Shown here piece after piece: positions 24,613-34,379 of a DNA stretch of 64,000 nt. Position 1 is the first letter of the stretch. Each line of letters starts with the position of its first letter. The stretch comes from CAWFNW01 sp963817405 (lineage in GTDB: Bacteria > Actinomycetota > Coriobacteriia > Anaerosomatales > Anaerosomataceae), in NCBI GenBank assembly GCA_963817405.1, contig CAWFNW010000001.1, positions 1-64,000 of the forward strand, given 5' to 3'. The notes below the pieces were generated by a model, which was not told the DNA's origin, ran no database searches, and was given only the letters and a program-made list of their open reading frames with translations. A program made the translations under genes and the position numbers.

Positions 24613-26491
24613 GTGTGCGCTGAGCGCATCCTGGATACGATCGATGCACCCTGTGATCTCAAGTCGCTCGACGCCCTGAAACTGGCGCAGCTCGCGGCGG
24701 AGATACGGGAGACGCTCATCAACACCGTTGCCGACACCGGCGGTCATCTGGCGCCGAATCTTGGCGCGGTTGAACTCACACTCGGGCTGCATCGCGCACT
24801 TGATTGTCCCAAAGACAAGATCGTCTGGGACGTCGGCCACCAGTCCTACGTCCACAAGCTGATCACCGGTCGACGCGCCGAGTTCAGCACGCTGAGGACC
24901 TACGGCGGTATGTGTGGGTTCCCCAAGCGTTCCGAGAGCGCCTACGACGTCCACGACACCGGCCACGCGTCCACGTCAATCTCGATCGCCGTCGGGCTTG
25001 CGTGCGCCCGCGACATCGTCGGCGGCGACGAGACGGTCGTCGCCGTGATCGGCGATGGATCGCTCACGGGCGGCATGGCGTTTGAAGCGCTCAACCACGT
25101 CGGTCATCTTCAGAAGCGCATGATCGTGCTCTTGAACGACAACGAGATGTCGATCTCGGCGAACGTCGGTGCGGTTTCGGGCTACCTCGCACGAGTGCGA
25201 CTCGACCGTCGCTACATGCGTCTCCGCGACGATGTGGAGTCGGCGCTCGGCAAGACCAAGCTCGGCGCCGTGATGGTGGCGGCAGGCGAGGCCGCCAAGG
25301 AGTCGTTCAAACAGCTTGTCGTGCCGGGCATGCTGTTCGAGGAACTCGGAATCAAGTACGTCGGCCCGATCGACGGGCATGACGTCGCGCAGGTCGAGCG
25401 TGCCGTGCGGCTGGCGAAGGCCGCGGACGGCCCGGTGCTGATCCATGCGGTGACGCGCAAGGGCAAGGGCTACGCTCCCGCCGAGCAGAGCCCGGACACG
25501 TTCCACGGCATCAGCCCGTTTTCCGTTGAGAGCGGCAAGGTGAACGGCGGGGGATCGGGCGTTTCGTACACGGACGTGTTCGGCCGCGCACTCGTGGCCG
25601 CCGCCGAGAAGGACCCGCGAATCGTCGCGATCACGGCAGCCATGCCGCAAGGGACGGGGCTCTCGCTCTTTGCCGAGCGCTTCCCCGACCGCTTCTTCGA
25701 CGTCGGCATCGCAGAGGAGCACGCGGTCGGTCTCGCGGCCGGCCTCGCCTCCGGCGGACTCCTCCCGGTCGTCGCCATCTACTCCACGTTCATGCAGCGC
25801 GCCTACGACCAGTTGATCATGGACGTGGCGCTTCAGGGCCTGCACGTCGTGTTCGCGCTCGACCGCGCCGGCGTCGTGGGCGAGGACGGTCCCACGCACC
25901 ACGGCGTGTTCGACCTGAGCTACCTGAGGACCGTGCCAGGCCTCGCGGTGATGGCCCCTGCGGACGAAGCCGAACTCGTGCACATGCTGGCGACGGCCCT
26001 TGCGCTCGAAGGCCCGGTTGCGCTGCGCTACCCGCGCGGCAAAGGAGCCGGGGTCCCACTTCCCGACGTCCCGGTCCCGCTTGATCTGGCCTCGGCCGAG
26101 ATTCGGCGCCGCGGGGTCGGGTGCGCGATCCTCGCCGCTGGGCGCATGGTCGGGGTGGCCGAGCGCGCGGCCGAACTCCTCGCCGAGGAGGGCGTGGATG
26201 CGAGTGTCGTCAACCTGCGCTGGATCAAGCCGCTCGATCTCGAGACGATCGCATGGGCTGCCACGCATCCGCTCGTGGTGACGCTCGAGGAGAACACGAC
26301 GATCGGCGGCGTGGGCGCTGCGGTGATGGAGGCGCTCTCGGACTTGGGCGCCGTCGTGCCCGTGCTGCGTATTGCGGTGCCCGGACTGTTTCGTCACGCA
26401 CGGGGCGATGCCGCTGCTCCTCGAGGAAGTCGGTCTGACGCCGGAGGCCGTCCGCGGCGCCGTGCTCGCCCGGCTGCTGCAGTCGCCGTAG
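24613..26491 (+). CDS. dxs: 1-deoxy-D-xylulose-5-phosphate synthase, one frameshift near the end
   Basis: Thiamine diphosphate enzyme joining pyruvate and glyceraldehyde-3-phosphate, first step of the MEP isoprenoid pathway. Motifs: DVGHQSYVHKLITGR, GDGSLTGGMAFEALNHV (ThDP/Mg), NDNEMSISANVGA, GIAEEHAVGLAAGLA (catalytic Glu), DRAGVVGEDGPTHHGVFD. GTG 24613 gives the standard AERILDTID start; an upstream ATG at 24550 is less likely. Near 26388 a TTT tract seems to hold one T too many: the frame then reads LFRHARGDAAAP instead of the expected LFVTHGAMPLLLEEVGLT. With one T removed the protein ends at 26491 with about 625 residues, the usual length. Confidence 0.93.
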
Positions 26492-26513
26492 GCCCTGAGT
26501 GAGGAGCACGCCG

Positions 26514-27308
26514 GTGAGCGGTCGCCGAGCGGACATCGAGCTCGTCAGTCGGGGTTTCTTCCGTTCGCGTGAACAGGCGCGCGCGGCAATCCTCGCCGGC
26601 GAGGTCAAGGCCGACGGTCGACCGGTCGTGAAGGCCGGCGAAACGCTCGGCCCCGACGCGGTGATCGAGTGCGCGGAACGGCCCCGCTACGTCTCCCGCG
26701 GTGGATCCAAGCTCGCGGGTGCCCTTGAGGCCTTCGACTTCAACGTCGGAGGGATGCGCGTTCTGGACGTGGGCGCGTCCACCGGCGGGTTCACGGACTG
26801 CCTTCTTCAGCACGGAGCGGCCTCGGTCGTGGCGCTCGATGTCGGCTACGGCCAGCTTGCCTGGTCGCTGCGCACCGATGATCGCGTGACGGTCGTCGAG
26901 CGGACCAACATCCGGGCGGCTGACCCGGCCGTGCTCGGAGCGCCGTTCGACCTCGTTGTGGTTGACGTCGCCTTCATCGGCTTCGCCGCGGTACTCCCGC
27001 ACCTGCTTGCCATGGCTGATGATCGCGGTCAGGTGATAGGCCTGGTTAAGCCGCAGTTCGAAGCCGGGAAAGGCCGAGTCGGTAAGAAGGGTGTGGTGCG
27101 CGATCCAGCCGTTCACGTGTCGGTGCTCGACGCGGTCGCGCATGCGGTCGACGATGCCGGTTGGGTGGTTCGAGGCATCACCTTCTCGCCCCTCAAGGGT
27201 CCGGAGGGTAACATCGAGTTCTGGGTGTGGCTGGCTGCGACCGGCGAGCCCGCTTCGACCACCGCGGCCGACGTCGTGTCGACCGCGCATGCTTCGTTAG
27301 GGGGATGA
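26514..27308 (+). CDS. tlyA: TlyA family rRNA 2'-O-methyltransferase/hemolysin-like
   Basis: 264 residues: S4 RNA-binding domain (ADIELVSRGFFRSREQARAAILAGEV) then an FtsJ-like SAM methyltransferase (VLDVGASTGGFTDCLLQHGA, VVDVAFIGF, KPQFEAGKGRVGKKGVV). Actinobacterial TlyA methylates ribosomal RNA sugars and affects capreomycin sensitivity. GTG 26514 is chosen because GAGGAG lies about 8 bases upstream; GTG 26499 is an alternative. Confidence 0.93.
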   Translation: MSGRRADIELVSRGFFRSREQARAAILAGEVKADGRPVVKAGETLGPDAVIECAERPRYVSRGGSKLAGALEAFDFNVGGMRVLDVGASTGGFTDCLLQHGAASVVALDVGYGQLAWSLRTDDRVTVVERTNIRAADPAVLGAPFDLVVVDVAFIGFAAVLPHLLAMADDRGQVIGLVKPQFEAGKGRVGKKGVVRDPAVHVSVLDAVAHAVDDAGWVVRGITFSPLKGPEGNIEFWVWLAATGEPASTTAADVVSTAHASLGG

Positions 27309-27309
27309 C

Positions 27310-28158
27310 GTGCGCGTCCTGCTGGTACCGAACATCGCGAACCCACAATCCGTGGCCGCCACACGCGGTCTTGTCGAGTCGCTCCGCGCCCGGGGATACA
27401 CGCCGGTCGTCGTCACGGAGGACGCCGAGGCCTGCGGCGTGCCGTCCTCCAGCGTCTCGCGCGCCGAGGTTGCCGCTCCCGAGCTGGTCGTCGCGCTTGG
27501 TGGCGACGGCACCATCCTCAAGGCCGTCCACCTGCTCTCCGGTGCGGACGCGCCCATCCTCGGTGTGAACCTCGGCCAACTCGGCTTTCTAACCGGTGCG
27601 GACGGCATCGACCTCGCGGGGGCCGTGACTGCCGCGCTCGCGGGGGAGGCATGCGTCGAGCGCCGACAGACGGTGCAGGCGACGCTCGAGGTCGGCGGAC
27701 GCCGGGCGGGTCACTACCACGCGCTCAACGAGATCTTCGTGGGTCGCGGCGGTGGAGCCCGCGTCGTTGAGCTCGAGGTGACCGTGAACGGCACGAAGCT
27801 CTGGCGTGTGCCGTGCGACGGGATGCTCGTGGCGACGCCGACAGGTTCGACGGCCTATGCCCTCTCAGCAGGCGGGCCGCTCCTCGCGCCGGAGGTTCGC
27901 GGGATGCTGCTCGTGCCTGTCGCCCCGCACACGCTCGCCACGCGGCCGCTCGTGCTCGGCCCGTCCGACGTGGTCGAGATCACGAGCCCGAATCCGGCGC
28001 GGGCGGATGCCTGCATCACCATCGACGGCGACGCGGTCCCGTGCCGTACCGCGCTGGACCGGGTGACCGTGTCCGTCGGCGATCACGAGGTACGCCTGCT
28101 CAAGCTGGATGGCCGCGGTTTCTACGAGGTCCTCGCCGACAAGCTGCTTGGAGGCTGA
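27310..28158 (+). CDS. nadK: NAD kinase
   Basis: 282 residues, ATP/polyphosphate-dependent phosphorylation of NAD to NADP. GGDGT motif in LVVALGGDGTILKAV, LGQLGFLT, and ATPTGSTAYALSAGGP with the conserved NAD-binding loop. One base separates it from tlyA. The tlyA-nadK-recN order is common in actinobacteria and clostridia. Confidence 0.96.
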   Translation: MRVLLVPNIANPQSVAATRGLVESLRARGYTPVVVTEDAEACGVPSSSVSRAEVAAPELVVALGGDGTILKAVHLLSGADAPILGVNLGQLGFLTGADGIDLAGAVTAALAGEACVERRQTVQATLEVGGRRAGHYHALNEIFVGRGGGARVVELEVTVNGTKLWRVPCDGMLVATPTGSTAYALSAGGPLLAPEVRGMLLVPVAPHTLATRPLVLGPSDVVEITSPNPARADACITIDGDAVPCRTALDRVTVSVGDHEVRLLKLDGRGFYEVLADKLLGG

Positions 28159-28160
28159 GC

Positions 28161-29786
28161 GTGCTCGAGGAGCTCCACGTACAGGATCTCGCGCTCGTCG
28201 AGGACGTCTGGCTCGAGTTCGGCGACGGGTTGACGGTGCTCACCGGCGAGACCGGGGCGGGTAAGACGGTGCTCGTCGAAGCCCTCAAGCTGCTGCTCGG
28301 CGACCGGGGTGATTCGACGCTCGTGCGCACGGGCGCCGCCGAAGCGGTCGTCGAAGGCCGTGTACGCGTGGATGGGGTGGAGCACGTCGTGCGACGCCGA
28401 ATCGCGGCCGACGGACGCTCGCGCTGCACGATCGACGGCGAGATGGCGACGGTGGGCGCGCTCGGCTCGCTTCTTGAGGGCCTTGTGGACTTGCACGGCC
28501 AGCACGAGCATCAGGCGCTCCTCTCCCCGGCAAACCACGCCGGCTATCTCGACCGGTTCATCGGCAACGACGCCCTGGCCGCGCTCGACCGCTACCGCGA
28601 GGCCTTCCACGCCGCAGCAGCTGCCGCGGGTCGCGTGAACCACCTCGAGCAGGCGCTCTCGGACCGCGACCGCCGAGCCGAATACCTGCGCTTCCAGATC
28701 GCCGACATCGACGCCGTTGGTCCGCACCTCGGGGAGGATGCCGCTATCGAGGCCATTCTTCCGAGGCTCCGGCACGGCGAGCGGCTGACGAGCGCAGCCT
28801 CCGGCGCGTGGGCCGTGCTGAGGGACGACGACGGCGCGTCGGACCGGCTCGGGCAGGCGCACGCCGCCCTCGCGACCGCGCACGGGCTCGATCCCGCGCT
28901 CGACGCCATCGGCGAGGAGCTCGCGAGCACGCTCGCGGCGATCGAGGACGCGGGCTACCGGCTCCGGAGCTATGCGGAGTCGATCGCGCACGACCCTCGG
29001 GCGCTCGACGAGGCGGAGATGCGGCTGGCGACGCTCGACGCACTCAAGCGCAAGTACGGGCTGTCGCTCGAGGCCGTGCTCGACGCCCGCGAAGCGGCAG
29101 AGCTCGAGCTCGACGCCCTCGACGCTGGCGAGGCGGGACTAGCGGCCGCTCGCGAGGTGCTTGGGGTGGCGACTGCCACGCGAGACGCCGCCGCCGCAGC
29201 GCTGTGGGCGGTGCGGGAGGACGCATCGCCGCGCTTCGTGGCGGCGCTCGGCGAGGCGGCGCGCGATCTGGCGCTCACGAATGCGCGCTTCGAAGTCTCG
29301 ATGATCGAGCTCCCCGGAGAGGCCTGGAGCGCCGAGGGCCCCGCGCGCGTCGAGTTCCTCTTCTCGGTCAGCGCGGGCGACACGCCGCGGCCGCTCGCGA
29401 AGGTCGCGTCGGGGGGCGAGATCTCGCGCGTGATGCTTGCGCTCAAGGGCGTGCTCGGGCACGCCGACCGCACGCCGGTGCTCGTCTTCGACGAGGTGGA
29501 TGCGGGCATCGGCGGAACGACCGCACTGGCGGTCGCCGCACGGCTCGCCTCCCTTGCCGAGCGGCATCAGGTGCTCGTGGTCACGCACTTGGCGCAGGTC
29601 GCCGCGCGCGCGTCGCGCCACGTCGTCGTGGAGAAGGTCGACCTCGGCGGGCGGGCGGTCACGCAAGCTCGTGAGGTCTCGGAGGACTCACGGGTGGCGG
29701 AGATCGCGCGCATGCTTTCGGGCAGCATGTCGGGGGCCAGCGTCAAGCATGCCAGAGAGCTCCTTGACGGCGCCCGGCCCGGCTGA
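28161..29786 (+). CDS. recN: DNA repair protein RecN
   Basis: 541 residues, SMC-like ATPase of double-strand break repair. Walker A GETGAGKTVLVEALKLLLG at about 30-48, DLHGQHEHQALL, central coiled coils, ABC signature VASGGEISRVMLALKGV, Walker B PVLVFDEVDAGIGGTTA, and the D-loop region VTHLAQVAA. GTG 28161 is 2 bases after the nadK stop; an upstream in-frame extension inside nadK is not part of the gene. Confidence 0.95.
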   Translation: MLEELHVQDLALVEDVWLEFGDGLTVLTGETGAGKTVLVEALKLLLGDRGDSTLVRTGAAEAVVEGRVRVDGVEHVVRRRIAADGRSRCTIDGEMATVGALGSLLEGLVDLHGQHEHQALLSPANHAGYLDRFIGNDALAALDRYREAFHAAAAAAGRVNHLEQALSDRDRRAEYLRFQIADIDAVGPHLGEDAAIEAILPRLRHGERLTSAASGAWAVLRDDDGASDRLGQAHAALATAHGLDPALDAIGEELASTLAAIEDAGYRLRSYAESIAHDPRALDEAEMRLATLDALKRKYGLSLEAVLDAREAAELELDALDAGEAGLAAAREVLGVATATRDAAAAALWAVREDASPRFVAALGEAARDLALTNARFEVSMIELPGEAWSAEGPARVEFLFSVSAGDTPRPLAKVASGGEISRVMLALKGVLGHADRTPVLVFDEVDAGIGGTTALAVAARLASLAERHQVLVVTHLAQVAARASRHVVVEKVDLGGRAVTQAREVSEDSRVAEIARMLSGSMSGASVKHARELLDGARPG

Positions 29787-29808
29787 AGAACGGTCCGAGC
29801 CGGCCGTT

Positions 29809-29817
29809 TGCTACACT
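29809..29817 (+). promoter_or_regulatory. Extended -10 promoter of steA
   Basis: TGCTACACT, an extended -10 (TG, C, TACACT), 28 bases upstream of the ATG at 29846 and within the 59-base gap after recN. Confidence 0.5.
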
Positions 29818-29845
29818 GGCGTCTTGCCCCACCGAAAGGTGACGA

Positions 29846-30967
29846 ATGCGGTTCCAGGGAACGGCCCGGCTCGGCAAGCGGACGAAGGACCTCGTCAAGC
29901 GGTTGGGTCGAAACGATATCGCCATCATCGATCACGTGGACATGGACCGCGTGAGCGCTGAGTCGCTGCTCGAATCCGGCGTCGAGGTCGTTGTGAACGC
30001 GTCTGCGTCGATCTCGGGCACCTATCCCAACTTGGGTCCGCTTGTGCTCGTCCGTGGCGGCGTCCGACTGATCGACGACGTCGGCCATGAGATCTTTGAC
30101 CGCGTGAACGACGGCGACCAGATCGAGATCGTCGAGGGCAACGTCGTCAGGAACGGGACGGTCGTGGCGAGCGGGTCGCGCCTCACGGTCGACATCGTCG
30201 AGGCCGCGATGGAGGCTGCAAAGGAGGGGCTCGACCAGCAGCTCGAGAGCTTCGCCCGTAACACCCTCGAGTACCTTGCGCGCGAGAAGGCGATCCTGAC
30301 CGAGGGCGTCTCCGCGCCCGTGACACGTACGAAGATCGCCGGACGTCACGCGCTCGTCGTCGTGCGGGGTTACGACTACAAGGAGGACCTACGCGCGCTT
30401 GCGCCCTACGTCCGTGAGATCCGCCCGGTGCTGATAGGCGTTGACGGCGGAGCCGACGCCATCACCGAAGCGGGCTTTCGGCCGGACATCATCGTGGGCG
30501 ACATGGACTCCGTGAGCGACGACGTACTGCGGGGCGGCGCTGAGCTCATCGTCCATGCGTACCAGGATGGGCGTGCGCCGGGCGAGAAGCGCTTGCAGGA
30601 ACTCGGCCTGACCGGTACGACGTGGGCGATGGCGGGTACGAGCGAAGACCTTGCACTGCTGCTCGCCTACGAGGCAGGCGCGGAACTCATCGTCGCCGTC
30701 GGGACGCACGCGAATCTGATCGAGCACTTGGACAAGGGGCGAAAGGGCGCGGCGTCGACCTACCTCGTGCGTCTGAAGGTAGGACCGCGGCTGGTGGACG
30801 CCAAGGGCGTGAGTAAGCTCTACAGAGCATCGGTGAAGCCCTCGCAGCTCGTCCTCCTCGTCGGCGCGGCGCTGGTGACGGTGACGACGGTGATCTTGAT
30901 ATCGCCACAAGCGCGCGCCTTCGTGTCTTTGATCGTGCTCCAGGTGCGCGCGACGATCGGACTGTAA
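29846..30967 (+). CDS. steA: SteA-like cytokinetic/septation protein
   Basis: 373 residues. An N-terminal domain (RLGRNDIAIIDHVDMDRVSAESLLE and VNASASISGTYPNLGP) is followed by a thiamine-pyrophosphokinase-like fold (LIGVDGGADAITEAGFRPDIIVGDMDSVSDD) and one C-terminal membrane helix (about 331-352). In Corynebacterium SteA and SteB form a complex at the division site and affect cell separation. The next gene is a SteB/MctB homologue, so the pair is preserved. Between recN and steB as in many actinobacteria. Confidence 0.88.
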   Translation: MRFQGTARLGKRTKDLVKRLGRNDIAIIDHVDMDRVSAESLLESGVEVVVNASASISGTYPNLGPLVLVRGGVRLIDDVGHEIFDRVNDGDQIEIVEGNVVRNGTVVASGSRLTVDIVEAAMEAAKEGLDQQLESFARNTLEYLAREKAILTEGVSAPVTRTKIAGRHALVVVRGYDYKEDLRALAPYVREIRPVLIGVDGGADAITEAGFRPDIIVGDMDSVSDDVLRGGAELIVHAYQDGRAPGEKRLQELGLTGTTWAMAGTSEDLALLLAYEAGAELIVAVGTHANLIEHLDKGRKGAASTYLVRLKVGPRLVDAKGVSKLYRASVKPSQLVLLVGAALVTVTTVILISPQARAFVSLIVLQVRATIGL

Positions 30968-30990
30968 GCAGAGAGCCGGGAGACCCTCGC

Positions 30991-31869
30991 ATGTACAACT
31001 TGAGATACCATGTCGCCTCGCTCGTAGCCGTGTTCCTCGCGCTCGCGGTTGGGTTGCTCTTGGGTACCGTCGTTGCCGAGCGGGGGACCTTCGACGAGAG
31101 TTCGCGGGCGATGGTGGAGGACCTGCAGCGCCAGTTCAAGTCACTCCAAACGGAGAACACCCGGCTCTCGACGGACTTCGACCGTGCAGCCGCCTTCGGT
31201 GCGGACGCCGCTTCGGCGCTCGTCACGGGGCGCCTTCAGGATATGACGGTTGCCGTGGTCGTGAACGCCGGTCGGGGCAACGGGCTTTCCGCCCTCGAGG
31301 GCGTGCTCGAGAAGGCCGGCGCCGCGCCGGTCGTGTACACATTCGAGGCGCCGGCGCTCGGTCTCACTGAGGCGGTGCCCGACGGCCTGCCGGGACTCAT
31401 CGGGGACAAGTTCTCCGGCGACGGTGTGGGACCTGCGAGCCAGGCGTTTATCGAAGCCGTGGCGACGGCTCTCGCCGAGGAGTGGTCGTCACCCGGGGGC
31501 CGGCCGGTGACCGAGTTGTTCATCACCCAAGGGGTGCTCTCCGTTCGGGGCGAAGCTGACGCCACCGCTGCCGATGCGTGCGTGTCGATGTCGGCGTTCG
31601 ACGGCGAGCCTGATGCGTTCGCGCGCGCGGTCATCGCCGCGTTCGATGACGCCGGCGATCTGGGCGTGGCCGCCGAGTCCTCGACGCAGGAGACGGGCGT
31701 CGCCGCCGACGCGGCGGACGCAGGACTCTCCGCGGTCGACCACGTGGACACGCCACAAGGCTCCGTCTCGCTGGTGTGGCTCCTGAGCGGTGAGGCGGAA
31801 GGGTACTTCGGCTTCGGGTCGGGTGCGAAGGCTGCGTACCCTGATTTCGCCGCAGCAGCTACCGAGTAG
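30991..31869 (+). CDS. steB: SteB/MctB-like membrane protein (copper transporter MctB family)
   Basis: 292 residues. N-terminal helix SLVAVFLALAVGLLLGTVVAER preceded by a short YNLRYH segment that is conserved in this family; a coiled coil at about 40-65; then an extracytoplasmic domain. In Mycobacterium the family was described as the copper protein MctB; in Corynebacterium it is the partner of SteA. The steA neighbour favours the division role here. The stop overlaps the convergent glycosyltransferase gene by 11 bases. Confidence 0.85.
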   Translation: MYNLRYHVASLVAVFLALAVGLLLGTVVAERGTFDESSRAMVEDLQRQFKSLQTENTRLSTDFDRAAAFGADAASALVTGRLQDMTVAVVVNAGRGNGLSALEGVLEKAGAAPVVYTFEAPALGLTEAVPDGLPGLIGDKFSGDGVGPASQAFIEAVATALAEEWSSPGGRPVTELFITQGVLSVRGEADATAADACVSMSAFDGEPDAFARAVIAAFDDAGDLGVAAESSTQETGVAADAADAGLSAVDHVDTPQGSVSLVWLLSGEAEGYFGFGSGAKAAYPDFAAAATE

Positions 31870-32563
31870 TTCGCTCTTCTCGGCGGTTCTCGAACCGGAG
31901 CGCCACGAGGGTCCCGAGGATGTCGAAGAACTGGCGTCCGCGGTGCAGGAATCCCGCGAGGTCGCGCCCGGTCGCCGCATGACGCATCGCGACCGGGACC
32001 TCAGTGACGCGAAGCCCGGCGCGTAGCGTGCGGACCGTGAGCGCCACCTCGGCTCCGTAGCCCGCAGCGAAGGGCGTCGCCGCAACCCATGTGGCTCTGG
32101 AAAGCGCTCGCTGTCCGGAGATCGGCGCCTCGGGTCTGAATCCGCCGCCCCCGAGGTGGACGATGCCGCTTCGCGCGAGACGTTTCACGAGCCCGAACCC
32201 GCCAGAGCCAGGCGGCCGTTCCAGCAAGCCAACGGCCATGTCGGCGGTGCCCGCCGCGATCAGCTCCAGCAGTCGCGCGCCTTCGGCAGCTGTGGCGCCA
32301 AGGTCGGCGTCCAGCAGCAGCAGCACATCCGCGGCATCGTTCGTGTGCGCAAGACCCGCGTTGAGTGCTGCGCCCTTGCCGACGTTGCGGGGGAGGCAGA
32401 CGACGCGGGCACCCGCGTCGCGAGCGAGCTCGGCGGTCGCGTCGGTGGAGCCGTCGTCGATGACGACGACGTCGGTGACACCGGGAATCGTGTGCGCGGC
32501 AGCAACCGAGGCCGCGATGCGGGCCGCCTCGTTGTGGGCAGGCATCAGGACGGTGGCGTTCAC
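31859..32563 (-). CDS. Family 2 glycosyltransferase
   Basis: 234 residues from GTG at 32563, which follows the murJ TGA by one base; a longer start at GTG 32614 would overlap murJ by 50 bases. GT2/GT-A fold: VLMPAHNEAARIAASV, VVIDDGSTDATAELA, NVGKGAALNAGL, then DADLGA as the DxD-type metal site. The C-terminal part has GYGAEVALTVRTLRAGLRVTEVPV, as in dolichyl-phosphate-sugar-synthase-like enzymes. No transmembrane helices. The acceptor and sugar cannot be told; co-transcription with murJ suggests envelope glycan or polyprenyl-phosphate-sugar synthesis. Confidence 0.85.
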   Translation of the reverse strand: MNATVLMPAHNEAARIAASVAAAHTIPGVTDVVVIDDGSTDATAELARDAGARVVCLPRNVGKGAALNAGLAHTNDAADVLLLLDADLGATAAEGARLLELIAAGTADMAVGLLERPPGSGGFGLVKRLARSGIVHLGGGGFRPEAPISGQRALSRATWVAATPFAAGYGAEVALTVRTLRAGLRVTEVPVAMRHAATGRDLAGFLHRGRQFFDILGTLVALRFENRREERTTR

Positions 32564-32564
32564 G

Positions 32565-34205
32565 TCAGGCGTCGCCGCCGGGACGAAGGCGCGAGCGCCC
32601 CATGCCGACGACACGTCGTACGCCGGAGCGCACCTCGGTCACGCCCAGGAGCGACGCAAGCCCGTACGTGACCGCAAGCCCTGAAATCAGGGCGATGACG
32701 AGCTGTACGAGGAAGCCGCCAGCGGCGTCTGCGAGCGCGCTCGTGAGCGAGAGCGTGGCCGCGGCCGCCAGGCTGCCCGCCCCTGCCGCGAGGATCACAC
32801 GCCCGATCAGGCCGAACGTGTGCTGCAGGTCGAGCCCGCCGATCTTGCGGCGCAGCAAGAGCAGGAGCGCGCCCAGGTGGACAAGGAAGAAGATACCGTC
32901 GGCGATCGGGATGCCGATAATGCCGAGACCCTCCCAAAGACCCGCGCCGGTAGCAAGAACAGCGTAGAGCCCCACCTGGAGGGCACTCGCCGCCAGGTTG
33001 GTGTACATCGGCGTCGCGGTGTCCTGGAGCGAGTAGAACGTCTTGAGCACGAACATATAGCTCGCGTAGAAGATCAAACCGAGCGCCCACCACGTGAGGA
33101 CCCCTGCGACGATCGGCACGTCTTGGGAGGTGAAGCGTCCCGCGCGGTAGAGCGTGATGATGGGGGTCGCAAGCGTCGCAAGCATCGCCGCGAGCGGCAC
33201 GATGAGCACGGCCGTCGTCCTGAGGCCCCGGGAGAACATCGCCTTGAAGCGGCTCCAGTCCTGTCGGCTTCCTGCTTCGGCAAGCTCCGGGAAGACCGCC
33301 GTGGCGAGCGCCACCGCGAAGATGCCGTACGGGAGCTGGTAGAACTGCCACGCGTAACGGAGCGCGGCCTGCCCACCCTCGCCGGTCGCGACCGCCACGT
33401 TCGTGCGGAAGGTGACTGTGACGAGGTTGATGATGACGTAGACAAGCGTCGGCCCCATCTTCGCGACGGCGGTTCTCAGCGCAGGATGGTGCCAGTCGAT
33501 TCTGGCGGTGAAACGGTAGCCGGTCTTGAGCAAGCTCGGCACCTGGACGACCGTCATCACGAGCACGCCGAGCGTGGTCCCCACGCCGAGTGCCACCATC
33601 GCGAGGTCCGGCCGCGTGTCGCGGAGCGGCACGTAGAACGCCAGCAGCGTCACGGTGACGACGAGGTTGTTGAAGATGGGCGCGATCGCGGGCGCGAGGA
33701 AGCGGCGGTGCGCATTCAGCACGCCGGTGAACACGAGCCCGACCGCGTAGAACACGATCTGGACCGCGAAGAACCGGAACAGGTACGTCGCCAGCTCGGC
33801 CTTCTCCGGCGAGATCGTGAGCGTCTGGGTGCGAACGAACGGGTCGGGCCAGATCGTGGCGAGAAGGGCCACCGCACCAAGAATCAGCAGCATGATGTTG
33901 AGCAGCGAGTTGGAGAACCGAACCGCGTCGTCCTTACCGTGCTTCTGCATGCGGTCCATGAAGATCGGGATGAACACCGAGGACAGGACGCCGCCGGCGA
34001 GCAGCTCGAAGAGCATGTTCGGCAGGTTGTTGGCGATGTCGTACGAGTCAGCGATCAAGGTCACGCCGAGCGCGTACGCCATTGCCCACGTTCGCACGAA
34101 GCCCGTGAGCCGCGACACCGTCGTGGAGACCGACATCATAGCGGTGGAGCGTGCGATCGACTCGGTCTTGATGGGTCCCCCTCGGCGCGATTCTCCGTGA
34201 CGCAC
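32565..34205 (-). CDS. murJ: Lipid II flippase MurJ (MviN family)
   Basis: 546 residues, MOP-family transporter with about 14 membrane helices. IARSTAMMSVSTTVSRLTGFVRTWAMA, SYDIANNLPNMLFELLAGGVLSSVFIPIF and QLPYGIFAVALATAVFPELAE are typical. GTG 34205 is the longest start. The motif TACAAT (34208-34213 on this strand) lies only 2 bases before it, so if that is the -10 the true start is further in, for example the two Met codons at residues 23-24. It precedes the glycosyltransferase gene on the same strand. Confidence 0.93.
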   Translation of the reverse strand: MRHGESRRGGPIKTESIARSTAMMSVSTTVSRLTGFVRTWAMAYALGVTLIADSYDIANNLPNMLFELLAGGVLSSVFIPIFMDRMQKHGKDDAVRFSNSLLNIMLLILGAVALLATIWPDPFVRTQTLTISPEKAELATYLFRFFAVQIVFYAVGLVFTGVLNAHRRFLAPAIAPIFNNLVVTVTLLAFYVPLRDTRPDLAMVALGVGTTLGVLVMTVVQVPSLLKTGYRFTARIDWHHPALRTAVAKMGPTLVYVIINLVTVTFRTNVAVATGEGGQAALRYAWQFYQLPYGIFAVALATAVFPELAEAGSRQDWSRFKAMFSRGLRTTAVLIVPLAAMLATLATPIITLYRAGRFTSQDVPIVAGVLTWWALGLIFYASYMFVLKTFYSLQDTATPMYTNLAASALQVGLYAVLATGAGLWEGLGIIGIPIADGIFFLVHLGALLLLLRRKIGGLDLQHTFGLIGRVILAAGAGSLAAAATLSLTSALADAAGGFLVQLVIALISGLAVTYGLASLLGVTEVRSGVRRVVGMGRSRLRPGGDA

Positions 34206-34265
34206 CGATTGTAGCCGAGTGCCGCGCGGCCGCGCGTTCGTGCGGACGTGCCCGATGCGGTTCGG

Positions 34266-34271
34266 TATACT
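34266..34271 (+). promoter_or_regulatory. -10-like box upstream of the lipoprotein/membrane gene
   Basis: TATACT at 34266-34271, 109 bases upstream of ATG 34380, in the divergent gap with murJ. A 7-bp hairpin (CGAGCCG/CGGCTCG, 34325-34345) lies in the leader. No clear -35. Confidence 0.4.
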
Positions 34272-34379
34272 TGCGAACGGGCATCCCGTAAGTCGCAGCT
34301 CGTCGCGCGTCGGGTGCTGTCCCCCGAGCCGGCCAAGTCGGCTCGATGTATGCCCGGACGATGGCCGAGGGGAGCGGGG

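Noticed and set aside
32820..34214. 464-codon plus-strand frame opposite murJ
   Set aside because: MurJ on the minus strand has clear membrane helices and family motifs; the opposite frame is charged low-complexity.
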